A stretch of 64,000 nucleotides of DNA, taken from the NCBI GenBank assembly GCA_948144175.1, contig CANXME010002497.1, positions 1,012,501-1,076,500 on the forward strand, in the 5' to 3' direction. Source of the DNA: Closterium sp. NIES-65. Lineage: Eukaryota > Streptophyta > Zygnematophyceae > Desmidiales > Closteriaceae. The translations under genes and the position numbers were made by a program. The notes beneath the pieces are model-generated. The model was not told where the DNA came from, did no database searches, and saw nothing but the letters and a program-made list of their open reading frames with translations. Below are positions 1-11,675 of the stretch, piece after piece. Every line of letters begins with the position of its first letter. The stretch's first letter is position 1.

Positions 1-357
1 GGAGTTCAAAAGAAGCTGCAAAAACTCCGAAAATCCCTCCAGGATGCATCCAGTGGATCGCAGGCGTCGACCGGATCCCCCCCCTCAGGGTCAACTTGTA
101 CGGTTACTACCTCTACTCCTGGCGTTGGAGAAGAGCCTTTCTCCACGCAGCCCAGGCCAGCTAGTTGTCCAGAAGAAAGCAGTGGAACCACGGTGTGTAC
201 TGAATATTGGGATGTACCCTATGATCCTATTAATGAGACTATTTTTGGGTACTCCGAGCAACGCTCACCACTCCTGCTCGAGGTGATCTGCAACGGACAG
301 CGCCTCCAAGCACTCGTGGACAGCGGGGCGTCGCACAGCGTCTATGACAAAAAGGCA

Positions 358-491
358 TGTCAGAATATTATAGCTTACTCATTTGTGTAGGCTATAGTGG
401 GGTATCCCATAGGGGGTACAACCCAACTAGGGTTTCCTATTTGTACTCACTTCGTTCATAGTTCACTCATTCTCTCGTTCACTTCTTCTCA
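358..491 (+). repeat. 5' LTR of copia element A
   Basis: 134-bp terminal repeat starting TGTCAGAATATT and ending TTCTCA, followed by a primer-binding site. It is recognisably related to the 132-bp LTRs of element B (shared GGGGTATCCCATAGGGGG core and GTACTCACTTCGTTCATAG), but clearly diverged from them. The partner 3' LTR is not present. Confidence 0.85.
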
Positions 492-591
492 TGGTATCGA
501 GCAGGTTCCCCTGTGGGAACTTTGCTTAGGGCCCACCACTTCGGAAAACTTTTTTTTTCTGCCCTAGCGCCCACCCTTGCGCCCGCCCTAG

Positions 592-1235
592 CACCCTAGC
601 GCCCGCCCTAGCGCCCGCCCTAGCGCCAGCCCTAGCGCCCTAGCGCCCGGCGCCTGCCCTAGTGCCCGTGAGCCGCCCGCGGCCTACCCGTGAGCCGCCC
701 GCGGCCTGCCCGTGAGCCGCCGCCCGTGAGCGCCGCCCGTCAGCCGCCGCCCGTAAGCAGCCGCCCGTCAGACGCCGCGCGTGAGCCGCCGCCCGTGAGC
801 CGCCCACCCGCGCGCCGCCCGACCTTGAGCCGGCGCCGCCCGTGAGCCGCCCGCCCGTGCTCCACCAGCCCGCCCGTGAGCCGCTGGCGCCGCCCGTGCA
901 CCGCCCGTCCGCGAGCCACCCACAGCCCGCGAGCCGCCCGCGAGCAGCCCGCAAGCCGCCCCAGCCGCCCCTGCAGCCGCCCGTGAGCCGCCCCAGCCGC
1001 CCGTGAGCCGCCTGCGCGCCGCCCGTGACCCGCCCCGGCCACTCGTGCAGTCACCCGTGCGCCGCCCGCGAGACGCCTGCGCCGCCCGAGCCGCCCGAGC
1101 CGCCCGAGACGCCCGAGCCGCCCCAGCCGCCCGAACCGCCCGAGCCGCCCGAGCCGCCCGAGCCGCCCGAGCCGCCCGAACCGCCCGAGCCGCCCGAGTC
1201 GCCCGAGCCGCCCGAGCCGCCCGAGCAACCTGAGG
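592..1235 (+). repeat. GC-rich tandem repeat in the 5' leader of copia A
   Basis: Imperfect repeats of short GC-rich units, first CGCCCTAGCGCC-like, then CGCCCGTGAGCC-like, then CCGCCCGAG-like. This is the untranslated leader between primer-binding site and gag. Open reading frames through it exist in several frames on both strands only because of the repeat composition. I do not regard any of them as genes. Confidence 0.8.
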
Positions 1236-1359
1236 TGCCGAGCTCCTGCTCCTGTGGGGCTGCTGCTGCTCCTGGACCGGCACAGCCGCTGTGCTGCCGT
1301 GTTGCTGTACTACTGAGCTACCCGACTCTTCCTGCTCGGTGAGACTGTCAGCTGCTATA

Positions 1360-2750
1360 ATGGCCACCCCCAGTGTCCTGGCTTTTGATGCTGAGGGTCG
1401 CGCCATTGACTTTGCAGTCTGGGTCGAGGACCTGCAGCTGTACTTACTGTGCGATGCGATAGATGAGGTTTCTCTCTTTGACTTTGACTCTGGCGCTGTC
1501 CCTGCCCCTCCTGCTGATGCTGACCCCACTGTTCGCTCCAAGTGGGCCACACGCGATGCTGCTGCACGTCTTGCTGTGCGTCGCCACCTCCCTTCCTCCG
1601 AGCGTGCGCACTTTAGCCAGTGCAAGACCGCTAAGGCCTTGTACGACGCTGTAGTTGCGCGCTACTCCTCCCCTTCCTCCGCTACGCTGAGCCGCCTCAT
1701 GCTACCATACCTCTTCCCTGACCTCGCTGCCTTTCCCACAGTCGCTGACCTCTAAACCCACCTCCGCGCTAGTGACACTCGCTACCGCGCTGCGCTTCCT
1801 GCTGACTTCCGCGCCGCAAACCCTCCTCCCATGTACATCACTCTCTACTTTATAGTCACCCGTCTCCCTGAGTCCCTTCGTGCCGTTAGGGACCAGTTTC
1901 TCTCTGTCTGTCCCACCACACTCACTGTCGACCTCCTTGAGAAGTCCCTGCTAGCGGCTGAGAAGAGTATAGTCGCTGTAGGGGCCTCTCGTGGTGACCC
2001 TCGCACCCCCATCTTTGAGGGGTGTTCTCCCTCCCCCCTGTTACCCTCTGTCGCCTCTGCTGCTGTGGCCGACCTCGTTGGTTTGGAGTCGGTTGGTGCG
2101 GCGTATGCCCCTAGCGGTAGGCGCCGCTCTAGCAGGGGCAAGGGGGGCAAGGGAGCGGGTGGAGCTAGCGGGGGCGGTGGCGGAGGAGGTGGGGGCGGCG
2201 GAGGGAGTGGGGGTGGGGGTGGAGGTGGTGGCGGGAGTGGAGGTACTGGTGGCGGCAGTGGAGGCGGAGGCGGCGGCGGAGGTGGTGGTGGAGGTGGCGG
2301 TGGGAGCGGCGGGGGCGAGGGTGGCGGTGGTGGCGGTGGCGGCGGTGGCGGTGGCGGTGGTGGCGGTGGTGGAGATGGTTGGAGTGGCTCGTCCCAGCGG
2401 AACAGCACTGGAGGTGGTCACCGCCAGCAGCAGCAGCGCTCTCGCGACGTCCCCACCCCTCAGCAGCTCCGTGAGTGGTACTCGCAGCGTCAGCGTGGTG
2501 GGGCGTTCGGTCCCTGCACCTACGTCCTTCTCACCGGCGACCGCATGGGTGAGCATTGTGGGGGCACCCACACCGCCCGCCGCTGCTTTGCCCGCTTGAC
2601 CAACGCTTGGCGCCAGCAGTTTCCGGAGGCCTCTGAGATCCCCCGCTGGGGAGAGCTGTCTAGGGCTGGTGTAGCTATCTTTGATCTTGACTTTGATGCT
2701 ATCCTTGCTGCCATGTATGCTGTGACTATTAGTGATGAGGGTGACTGTTA
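1360..2750 (+). pseudogene. copia A gag region (fossil)
   Basis: Starts MATPSVLAFDAEGRAIDFAV, the same Gag opening as element B on the other strand (MATPNVLTFDAEGRAIDF). A UBN2-type Gag body runs to about 2100 (LYDAVVARYSS, LYFIVTRLPESL). It is followed by a glycine run of about 70 residues (2155-2390) and then a Cys/His region with GPCTYVL...GEHCGGTHTARRC that could act as an unconventional zinc knuckle. Fossil, interrupted. Confidence 0.8.
2155..2390 (+). repeat. Polyglycine-coding GGN repeat in copia A gag
   Basis: Almost pure GGN triplets that encode a long glycine run with scattered serine. The same insertion occurs at the same place in the Gag of element B (about 38770-39030 on the minus strand), so it is a family trait and not a local accident. 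Confidence 0.9.
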
Positions 2751-4439
2751 TCGGTGTTTCCCGCCCGACCCGGGCATTGGTACTGCTGCGTCAGGTGCCA
2801 GTGAGGCTGCTGCTCTAGGTGCCAGTGCGTCTGTGCTCTCAGGTACTAGTGAGTCTGCACTCTCAGGTACTGTGTCGGCTTCGGCCTCTCACACCTTCAC
2901 CCTTGACTCTGGGGCGTCTCGCTCCTTCTTTCGGAACCGCACCACTCTCACGCCGCTTAGTCGGCCGGTTGCGGTGTCCCTGGCTGACCCCTCTGGGGGT
3001 CCTGTCCTGTCTCGTTTCTCCACAGTCCTCCCGTGTCCAGCGGCTCCCTCTGGCGCCCTGACTGGTCTCTACCTCCCCTCGTTCTCTACGAACCTGGTGA
3101 GTGGTGCTGACCTACAGGATGTGGGTGTCCACCAGTTCACTCCTGCTCGTCAGCGGGTGACACACTGCACAAAGGCTAGCACAGGTCGCCACCTGGCTAC
3201 GTTTACACGTCAGCCAGGGTCGAGCCTGTACACACTGACCATTGCTTCTCCTCCCAGTGCTGAGTTTGGTAGAGTCCCTTCGTCTGGTCAGGTGTTTGCT
3301 GCAGCGTCCAGGTCTGGTCCTGAGTCTGCCCCCTGTTCGTGTCGCCCTCTGTCTCACGAGACTCTCCTCTGGCACCACCGCCTTGGCCACCCCTCTCTGC
3401 TTCAGCTCAGAGGAATGGCCTCCCGTCTTCTTGTGTCTGGTCTCCCCCGGTCCCTCCCTCCCCTTCCTCAGGGCCCTAGCCCTGCCTGTGTCCCTTATGT
3501 CGAGGGGCGCCAGCGCGCTGCCCCTCACTCCTCCCAGTTTCCTCCGACAGAGGCTCCGTTGCAGACGCTTCACATGGACGTGTGGGGCCCTGCCCGCGTC
3601 CGTGGACTCGGTCACGAGCGCTACTTCCTGTTGGTGGTTGACGACTACTCGCGTTACACCACAGTCTTCCCCTTGCGCAGCAAGGGTGATGTCACTGAGG
3701 TGCTGATCGACTGGATCCGCGCAGCTCGTCTCCAGCTCAGGCAGAGCTTTGGCTCGGACTTTCCTGTTTTGCGTCTGCACTCGGACAGAGGCGGAGAGTT
3801 CTCCTCTGACCTTCTCCGTGCCTTCTGTCGTGCGCGAGGCATCCGCCAGACCTTCAGGCTTCCGGACTTGCCGCAGCAAAATGGGATTGCAGAGCGCCGC
3901 ATTGGCATGGTCATGGACGTCGCTCGTACGTCTATGATGCATGCAGCTGCCCCCCATTTTCTGTGGCCGTTTGCGGTCAGGTACGCGGCGCATCAGATCA
4001 ACCTCCACCCCAGGGTCTCCAGGCCGGAGACCTCCCCAGCCCTGCTGTGGACGGGGAAGGTTGGCGATGCGTCGGCGTTCCGGGTCTGGGGATCTCGGGC
4101 GTTTGTCCGCGACTTGTCTGCGGACAAGCTGTCCCCTCGCGCTACTCCCTGCGTCTTCCTGGGGTTCCCCCCCGACGCCCCTGGGTGGCAGTTCTACCAC
4201 CCCACCTCTCGACGTGTTCTGTCCTCCCAGGACGTCACGTTCGACGAGTCAGTACCCTACTACCGCCTCTTCCCCTACCGCACTCCGTCCCTCCCCCCGC
4301 CCCCGCTCGTCTTGGTACCAGGTCCCCCCCCGGTAGACCCCCTCCCCCCTCAGGGTCCTGCCCCTTCAGGTGTGTCCCAGGTAGACGCGGTCGAGCCTGT
4401 CGAGGTCACTGGTGACTCTGGTGCTGCTGCAGGAGCTTA

Positions 4440-4705
4440 GCCTGGGGGTGCTGGGACTGGAGGTGCTACGCCTGGGGGTGCTGAGCCTGGGGGTGTGGAG
4501 TCTAGAGGTGCTGAGCCTGGGGGTGCTGAGCCTGGGGGTGCTGAGCCTGGGGGTACTCAGTCTAGGGGTGCTGGGCTTGGGGGTGTTGAGCTTGGGGGTG
4601 CTGAGACTGGGGGTGCTCCGCCTGGAGGTGCTTTGCCTGAGGGTGCTCAGCCTGGAGGTTCTTCGCCTGGAGGTTCTCCGCCTGGAGGTGCTTCGTCTCG
4701 CTGAG
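4440..4705 (+). repeat. 15-bp minisatellite in the integrase-RT linker of copia A
   Basis: About 18 copies of a GCCTGGGGGTGCTGA-like 15-bp unit. It lies in the linker between integrase and reverse transcriptase. Homologous Gly/Ala/Glu-rich linker arrays are found in elements B (36440-36710, reverse orientation) and C (42350-42830). Confidence 0.85.
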
Positions 4706-5660
4706 AGCCACTCTCCCCACAGGAGCTGCGTGAGTGGTTTGCCCGACGCTGGAGGAGTGCTGCTGGTGCTGGAGGTTCTTCGCCTGCAGAGGGTGCTGGT
4801 GTCACGCGTCCCGGAGGTGCTCGTGCTGTGGGTGCTGGAGCTGCTGGGCCTGAGGGTTCTCTTGGAGCTAGAGCTGCTGAGGGTGTTGGCGCTGAGACTA
4901 CTGCTGGCGGTCCTACTGGCAGTGCTCCTGGTGCTGCTGGGGGTTCTGAAGCTACTGGAGGTGCTGCTGGAGGTGCTGCTGGAGCGGGTGCTCCTTCTGG
5001 GGGTACTTGTGCTGTCCTTGCTGTTTCTGGCGTCGCCACGCGGCCCCGGCCGTACTACGTTCCGCTCCTGCAACAGGTTCTTGGTCTTACACCTTCTCCT
5101 GGTCCTCCTCCTCCTCCCTTAGAGGGTCCACAGCCTGTCTAGTCCCAGTCACAGCTACAGCCTGCCTCTCCTTTGCCTGCTCCTTCTCCCTACGCTGGTC
5201 CGTCTGGAGGTCTTACTGAGCGTCGTGAGCCTGCGTCTCGTCCTGCGTCGCCTGTCCGTCCTGCACGCACTAGTGGTCACGGTTCGCGTCAGCGTCCTCC
5301 TCCTGTCCCTGGCACGCACCGGATGTCTCTGCGTCCGTCCACTGCTCCTCTGCGTGCCCCTTTGCCTTCTCCTCCTTCTTCCTCTCTTCCTGCTCTTGCC
5401 GACCCGGAGTCGGACTCTCTTCGTGCTGCCAGTCCCACTGTCACGCGTCTCCTTGCTACTGCTGTCACTGACCCTTCTCTCGAGTCGTCTGCTGCGTTTG
5501 CCCTTGTCAATGAGCTCGTCGACTTTGCTGCGCGCTGTCGTCTAGACTATGCTGCTAGTCTTGTCGCTGAGTCTGAGTCTGCCTGTCCTCCGTCCGTCGG
5601 GGTGAGTGTGCCCTTGGCACGGACGTCGTTGAGGACAGGCAGGAGGAGTTCCAGTGTCTG

Positions 5661-7570
5661 AAGCCGTGGAACAACTTAAAACCGCACTCACGTCCGCACC
5701 TGTCCTTATCTTGCCAGACCCTGAACTTGACTATGTCATCGAGGCCGATGCGAGCGATCAAGCAGTGGGCGCAGTACTCATGCAGGATCAAGGGAAGGGA
5801 GTGCAACCCATTGCATACCTCAGTAAAAAACTTCACGGGGCAGAACTCAAGTACCCCATCCATGACAAAGAGGCCCTGGCCATCGTCAACGCATTTAAGG
5901 CATGGAGGTGTTATCTCGAAGGAAGAAAAACGACCATCTACACCGACCACTGCAGCCTCAAGTACCTGAAGACCCAACCAACACTCTCCAGGCGACAGGT
6001 CCGGTGGATTGACTTTCTCGAAACCCACTTCCATTACGACATCGTGTATAAGCCGGGGCACAAGAACAAGGCAGACGCACTGAGTCGCCCTGCACACGTT
6101 GCCGCCCTACAAGTCGATGGCATGAACCCCCTTTTGAAGGGACTCTTCACGCATGGATACACCATCGACCCCGAAGTCTCTGTAGCAGAAAAGCGCCATC
6201 TTCTACAATGGGATCAAGACATCGCATACCGCAAGGGCTCAACAAAAATATGGGTACCTAATTACCCTCCCTTACGCCAGTTACTGCTCGAAGAATATCA
6301 TGATGTTTTCTACGCGGGCCACTTCGGTAGTAACAAGACGCTTGCCGGTATTGCGAAGCATTATTATTGGCCCCACATGGCGGATGACGTACACCAATTC
6401 GTCACCTCGTGCGACACATGCCAACGGATGAAGAGCAGCAAACAAAAGAAAGCAGGGTTACTACAGCCTCTTCCAGTCCCTGAACAGCCTTGGCAAGTGG
6501 TTAGCCTCGACTTCATCACCGGGTTACCACCTACCAAAGCTGGTTACGGCGCCATTCTAGTCGTCATCGACAAATTCTCCAAAATGGGACACTTCATTCC
6601 GACACACTCAACGGCTCGCATCGAGGAGACAGCACAATTTTTCTTCCGCTACGTTATCTCGCAACATGGCATTCCAGCCACGCTGATCTCCGACAGAGAC
6701 CCGAAATTCACGAGTAAATTCTGGAAGGAGCTCATGTCGCTCATGGGGACCAAACTCGCCATGTCATCAGCCTATCATCCCCAAACGGATGGTCAGACAG
6801 AGCGCCTCAACCAGATTGTCGAACAGCTTCTGCGACCAGCGTGTAAGGACGATATCTCTAAATGGGATGCACATCTGCCGGTTCTCGAGTTTGCGTATAA
6901 CAACGCCACGCACGCCGCAACAGGGCAAACTCCTTTCTTCCTCTATTACGGTCGCAACCCTCTCACGCCTCCGAAACCAACAGTACCCGCCACGGTGCAA
7001 CCCGCACATGACTTCATTTCCACTATGCACCAATTGTGGGAGCGCACGCATAAACGTCTTCTGACTATCCAGCAGCAACAAAAGAAGCTCGCTGATCGGA
7101 GTCGCAACGATCATTCCATCCAGATTGGCGATCAGGTGCTTCTGGATACACGCAATCTCGACATTAGCCATCTTCCGTCTAAGCTCCGACCTCGCTTCTG
7201 CGGACCTTTTCTCGTCGAGGCGCAGGTCACTCCAGTAACCTTCCGCTTGCGTTTACCAGCTACCTGAAAAATTCACAATGCCTTCCATGTTCAACTTCTC
7301 AAGCCCTATCGGGACCCAAATACGGTCTTCAAAGGTCGCCAGCCGCCGCCGCCACTGCCAGTGATCGTTAATGGGGAACCCGAGTACGAAGTCGAAGCCG
7401 TTCTGGCGCACCGACGACGACGTTACGGCACCTTGGAGCTCTTGATTCGTTGGAAAGGCTATGATCCTTCCGAGGATACCTGGGTACCTGAGCACGACAT
7501 GGATAACGCCCGCCGTCCTCTCCAGGACTACCTTGTAAAGCAGGGTGTTACTTCTACCACCCAGTTTTGA
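5661..7570 (+). pseudogene. G1 RNase H-integrase-chromodomain region (fossil)
   Basis: RNase H region (YVIEADASDQAVGAVLMQD, YPIHDKEALAIV, TDHCSLKYL), integrase zinc-binding domain, DDE core (D in LDFITG, D in LISDRDPKF, E in QTERLNQ) and a chromodomain (YEVEAVLAHRRR, LIRWKGYDPSEDTWVPE). Closely similar to the pol of G2 on the other strand, so both belong to one chromovirus lineage. Fossil with about one or two breaks. Confidence 0.9.
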
Positions 7571-7580
7571 GGGGGGGAAG

Positions 7581-7982
7581 TGTGAGAGGACGTCCCCGTT
7601 ATAATATTTTCTCACGATTATATTTTTCCGTTATCCTATTCTCCCTTATCTCCTCTTTATTTTGGTCTTTATCTCATCTCAATCGGCCTACTATTCTATT
7701 TTCTAGAGCCTTCTATTTGTTCCTCTTATTTCCTACTTTTTTCACCGACATACCTATTATACGGCACCGACAGCGCCGACAGTAGTGTATACGGGGTAAT
7801 CTGGGCGTAATCCCAAGTGCCAATAGCCTTGCGTGCTTGTGCGCACTTGTGATTATAGTATCGGGAAGGGCGTGTTCCCGAAGGTTCGTTTTATCTCGTT
7901 TATCCTTGTACTTTCCGAGTATAAATAGGCCTTGTATTCAGTTTTAGTGACAAGTTTCGATTGAGAATTCGATCCTGTGACA
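7581..7982 (+). repeat. 3' LTR of chromovirus G1
   Basis: 402-bp LTR starting TGTGAGAGGACGTCC and ending GATCCTGTGACA, preceded by a purine tract (GAGGGGGGGAAG, 7569-7580). A core promoter TATAAATA lies at 7920-7927. A second LTR of the same length and roughly 96% identity lies at 41197-41598. They are not the two ends of one element, since 33 kb of other elements separates them. Confidence 0.9.
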
Positions 7983-8290
7983 AGTAGCATCATCAGCAGC
8001 ACCCACACCACCAGTGACAACAACATTAGTAGCATAAGCACCACTACCAGTGGCAGTGCAATGAGCAATTGATGCAGCATCAATCAGCGCACCCTGCAGC
8101 AGCAGCATAAGCACCATCATCAGCACCCATTGCAGCCCGATAAGCAATGGCTGTGGCATAATCAGTGAGAGGAATATCAGCAGAACCAGCAGCAGTAGAA
8201 GCACCAGCAGTAGCAGCATCAGCATCAGTAGACTCTGCAGCACCAGCTGCACCAGCACCAGCAGTAGCAGTAGCAGCAGCCCTTGCGATG
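7983..8290. repeat. Imperfect AGC/CAGCA triplet-rich tract
   Basis: Directly after the G1 LTR: imperfect CAGCA/CACCA triplets. On the minus strand this reads as an Ala/Gly-rich peptide reminiscent of the copia linker, but no other copia feature is next to it. I treat it as simple repeat. Confidence 0.5.
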
Positions 8291-10337
8291 AACAGCAGGG
8301 GCTGAGACCAGGAATACGGGGCATAACCCCTCCAGTCCTCCCATCCCCAACCATTCTCCATGATCGTCTATTCCCCCACCTGGACCTCGCTCCTCTTGAT
8401 CCCTTCAATCAAGTAAGGCCATCCAAGTGAAGCAATATGCTTCTCCAGAAGAAATGGCAGCGGATGAAGGGGATTTATCATGACACAAAGACGGGAGAGC
8501 AGGCACCACACCCCTGCCCAATCCAACCTGCTCTACCGACCGTCATTAGTGACAAACCAAGAAAGATGAGTGAAATGTTCTCTTACTCCAGCATTGGAAG
8601 GCGTGCTTTTTCTGCTGCTGGTTTTGTCACCGCAACTCTGCTCCTGCCAAGATTACAATAGTGAGAGGCTGCTGGTGCTGGTGCTGCTGATGATGTGGCA
8701 GCGAGTGGCAATAGGTGTGGTCAATGGTACGAGTGGCAGGACGGGCTGTGTTATTACGGAGAGGCAAGGCGTAGTGGTGGTGAAAGAGCTGCACACGGGT
8801 GTTAGCGGTCTTTCTTAGCTAGTGGGACCTTTGTGGCTCCAACGATGTGTTTTGCATCGTAGTATGCATGTGGAAAGGGAGGTGTCTTCCTCGACTCATC
8901 ATACAACACGAACTTCCGAGGCAACTGTGAAACTGTCCTCCTCAGATCATTGGACCTTGTGGCTCCAATGATGTATTGGTACAACTTGTTAATCATAATG
9001 TACTTGGTGAAGGAGAGGTAGTAAGAGGAACACACAGTTTTACAAAAATGTGCAAATAATGGTACAAAACAATGCCATTGGTTTCATTTTCAGCAGTGCA
9101 ATCAATCTAGCCACATTGTCTGCGCCGTGCTGTCTCAAGACATGTCACTGAAGTGTGCAAAAGAATCATAAGACCTAAGTCACAATGGAGTGCATAAAGA
9201 GTCACAAGGTGCATCAAGCTGACACATATGACTGAGAAATATATCACAACCACTGAACACCTAATAGTCTATTTAAGGAGATGTAGTTACATTTGTGCAT
9301 ACCATCTTTTTCCTGCCAACAAACCACTTGTTGCATAGGTTCGAATGCAATCATAGATGAACTATGCAGCAAATGGTAAACAAGCAATTGAATTATTACC
9401 AAATGGTAAACAAGCCATTCACACTTGTACCTCGTATTGTTCTCCAAATGTTCAGACATTGCACTGCGAGCTATACGTGTGTAGTAGGCTTAAGTAAAGA
9501 AAAGATAGCGGTGAATTCCGCTCGATGTAACACTAAGTGCTCCAAGAAATATCATAACCCAAACTCAGCAGTAGCGTAAAACAGGTTCAAACATGTTTTA
9601 GCTCAAAGGGAGAGATCCTATCGAGCCTTCGGAAGTGCCAACAACAAGGAAGAAGGGCTAAGCATTGCCTATAAGAAGAAACGAAGCTTACGAGAATGTA
9701 AACTCTAGGCTATTGACACCCAAGTCACCCAAATGACAGGAAGAATCCAGACCACCCTTAGAATCTTCAAGAAGCCACATCTTCAATGTCTCAGCGTGAA
9801 TATTTGGGTTCAGATTGTTGCTAGGGGGCAATTGCGAAAGTCATGAGTGCGCCAGTAACTATTGTAGGCTACAACCAAATTTCCACGCAACAAACATCTT
9901 CTCCACATATTCTCCACGTGTGATTAGTTGATTTTTGAGTCAACTCAAAAGGACCCACAGCCTGAGACATGTTGTAATAGGAAAGTATTGGGTCTTCAAG
10001 ACTAGGGGCCCAAAGGATAGGAGAGATTTCTATTAACAAAGACCCGTTTGAAAATGGGGTGCAGAAACATAACTGGTGTTATGTGATGCTATCATTTGCA
10101 TTCTCGTCTGTCTGCCTCCCATCATATGTTCGTGCGTTGCATGCGTGGTATGAGCGTGTGCAAGAATTTGTGTTCCGTGTGGTTTGGATTCTCTGAGTGT
10201 GTGTGAATTTTATTTAGCTTGAGCATATATCTGAAGTGACTCCTCTGCTCAAGAGCTTTCCGGCGAACCAAGAATCGTCGCGATCAGAGCAAGAACGACG
10301 AAGTTATGCTCATTCAAAATTTTGATTGGGATGCGAC
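8291..10337. other. Unassigned intergenic DNA
   Basis: About 2 kb with no convincing gene, RNA or terminal repeat. A short motif recurs imperfectly at about 8823 and 8942 (TTGTGGCTCCAAYGATG). Only short scattered open frames occur. Base composition is lower in GC than in the retroelements on either side. Confidence 0.5.
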
Positions 10338-11675
10338 TGTCAAAATGTGTTATTTGTCTAGTCTGCAGTGGGGTACTCTATAAGGAGTACAGCCCGATTA
10401 GGGTTTGCTATATGTACTGCCCTGCTTACTAGTGCAACCACCCTTTCCTGTTCTAAATTACTGTTCGTTATTCTGACATGCTGTCATACTATGTGTCGCG
10501 CGCCCCGTGGCGCGCGATGTTCATTTTATCTTCCCGCCACGCGCTCGGGGCGCGTGGTGGTTTTCTGCCCGCCACGCGCTCGAGGCGCGTGGCGGTTTCC
10601 TGCCCGCCGCGCGCCCGTGCGTGCGGCGGTTTCGTCGTCCGTCGTGGCGTCCCGGGGGCCCGCGCGCTGTCCCCTCCTGTCGCCCGTCGTGGCGCCCTGG
10701 GGGCCTGCGTGTCGCCCCCCCTTCCGTTGCCCGCCGCGGCACCCCGGGGGCCCGCGCATCGCCCCCTCCCGTCGCCCGTCATGGCGCCCCGGGGCCCCGC
10801 GCGTCGCCCCCTCCCGTCGCCCGTCGTGGCGCCCCAAGGGCCCGCGCGTCGCCCCCTCCCGTCGCCCGTCGAGGCGCCACGGGGGCCCGCGCGTCGCCCC
10901 CTCCCGTCGCCCGTCGAGGCGCCCCGGGGGCCCGCGAGTCGACCCCTCCCGTCGCCCGTCGAGGCGCCCAAGGGACCAGCGCGCCGCCCCGCTTCCGCTC
11001 GCCCGCTACCCGCGCTCCTGCCCCGTGCTGCTTGTGTTAGAGTTTGGGGGTGGCGAGTCTAGGAGTGTGTGCGCCGTCCCCTGCTCCTCCTCCTCCTCCG
11101 TTTCCCACTACTGCAGCTGCCGCTGAGGGGGGTGGATGTGTGGGAGCCGTCGGAGTGGTACTAGGGGTGCAGCAGGGGTGCGTGAATGGGGTGTGGGACA
11201 GTTGGAGGAGGTTGAGCGGAGGCTGCCGTCGTGTCGTCAGCAGTGCCAGTAGTCCGGGGCCCTTGCTCTGGTAGCCCAGCGAGCCAGTCGCTCGTGGGTC
11301 CGTTGCTCCTGCCGCTCGTCTTAGCCGCGGAGCCAGTTACTCCTGTAGTCTGGGGCCCTTGCTCCGGTAGCCACCGTGCGCGCCCCTCCTGTTGCCCGTG
11401 TGACTGAGGTTTCACCCGTCGCCTCCTATCTCCACTCCTCTCACAGTACCTCCTCCTCACTTGCCTTTTGTGAATGCCTCTAGCTTTGCTTGTGCTTGTG
11501 AACTCATTATGTGACTATACCCCACTTTGACTATAGGGGTGTGTCATAATGTGTTATTTGTCTAGTCTGCAGGAGGGTACTCTATAGTAACTACAGCCTG
11601 ATTGGGGTTTGCTATATGTACTTCCCTGCTTACTAGTGTAACCACCCTTTCCTGTTCTAAATTCCTTCTTGTTGT
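10338..11675 (+). mobile_element. Non-autonomous short LTR element E of copia type
   Basis: Two direct repeats of about 135-140 bp (10338-10478 starting TGTCAAAATGTGTTATTTGTC; 11542 to about 11675 starting TGTCATAATGTGTTATTTGTC) flank about 1.06 kb. The interior has no gag or pol. It holds a GC-rich tandem repeat like the leaders of the full-length copia elements, then about 500 bp of 3'-type sequence. The latter ends in GACTATAGGGGTG before the second LTR, which parallels the CCTATGGGGGTG tract of elements B and C. The ends were set by comparing the two LTRs; the right end is uncertain by about 10 bp. LTRs differ at several sites, so it is not recent. No protein is expected. Confidence 0.75.
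10620..10985 (+). repeat. 33-bp GC-rich tandem repeat inside element E
   Basis: About nine to ten units built around CCCTCCCGTCGCCCGTCGTG, each about 33 bp. Because the unit length is divisible by three, long open frames appear in all frames on both strands. They are not genes. Confidence 0.85.

Larger units (their letters stand above)
358..5660 (+). mobile_element. Ty1/copia element A, 5' part only, nested in G1
   Basis: Copia-type fossil whose 5' LTR starts right after the G1 protease segment. Order of parts: LTR 358-491, primer-binding site at 492 (TGGTATCGAGC, close to the initiator-Met tRNA type), GC-rich leader to about 1350, gag from ATG 1360, protease around 2895-2960 (TLDSGASRSFF), GAG-pre-integrase around 3360-3430 (LLWHHRLGHPSL), integrase core about 3560-4010 (LHMDVWGP, LRLHSDRGGEF, PQQNGIAERRIGMVMDV), then a repetitive linker. 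The reverse transcriptase and 3' LTR are absent; copia sequence gives way to G1 RNase H sequence at about 5.66 kb. It is broken, with about three interruptions beside the missing 3' half. It is the same family as elements B and C. Confidence 0.9.
1..7982 (+). mobile_element. Ty3/gypsy chromovirus G1, partial, interrupted by copia element A
   Basis: Old retroelement of the chromovirus branch, incomplete at its 5' side because the window starts inside it. Parts seen: an aspartic-protease segment (about 190-357, motif ALVDSGASHSVYD); then, after the copia insert, the RNase H region (5661-6110); the integrase zinc-binding region (6280-6435, HFG...CDTCQ); the integrase core (6490-7000, with LDFITGLPP, LISDRDPKF and YHPQTDGQTERLNQ carrying the D,D,E residues); a C-terminal chromodomain (7370-7560); a polypurine tract and the 3' LTR. 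The chromodomain places it in the chromoviruses. The element is broken: about one or two interruptions in the visible pol, plus loss of most of the reverse transcriptase. Confidence 0.9.

Noticed and set aside
639-1625. Open frames over the GC-rich copia leader
   Set aside because: Frames in all directions follow from the GC-rich repeat; gag starts at 1360 as shown by the match with element B.
8080-8361. Ala-rich minus-strand protein
   Set aside because: Reading of an imperfect triplet repeat; similarity to copia linkers is compositional.
10489-11126. Arg/Pro-rich open frames in element E
   Set aside because: 33-bp GC-rich repeat, no conserved domain, different frames equally open.
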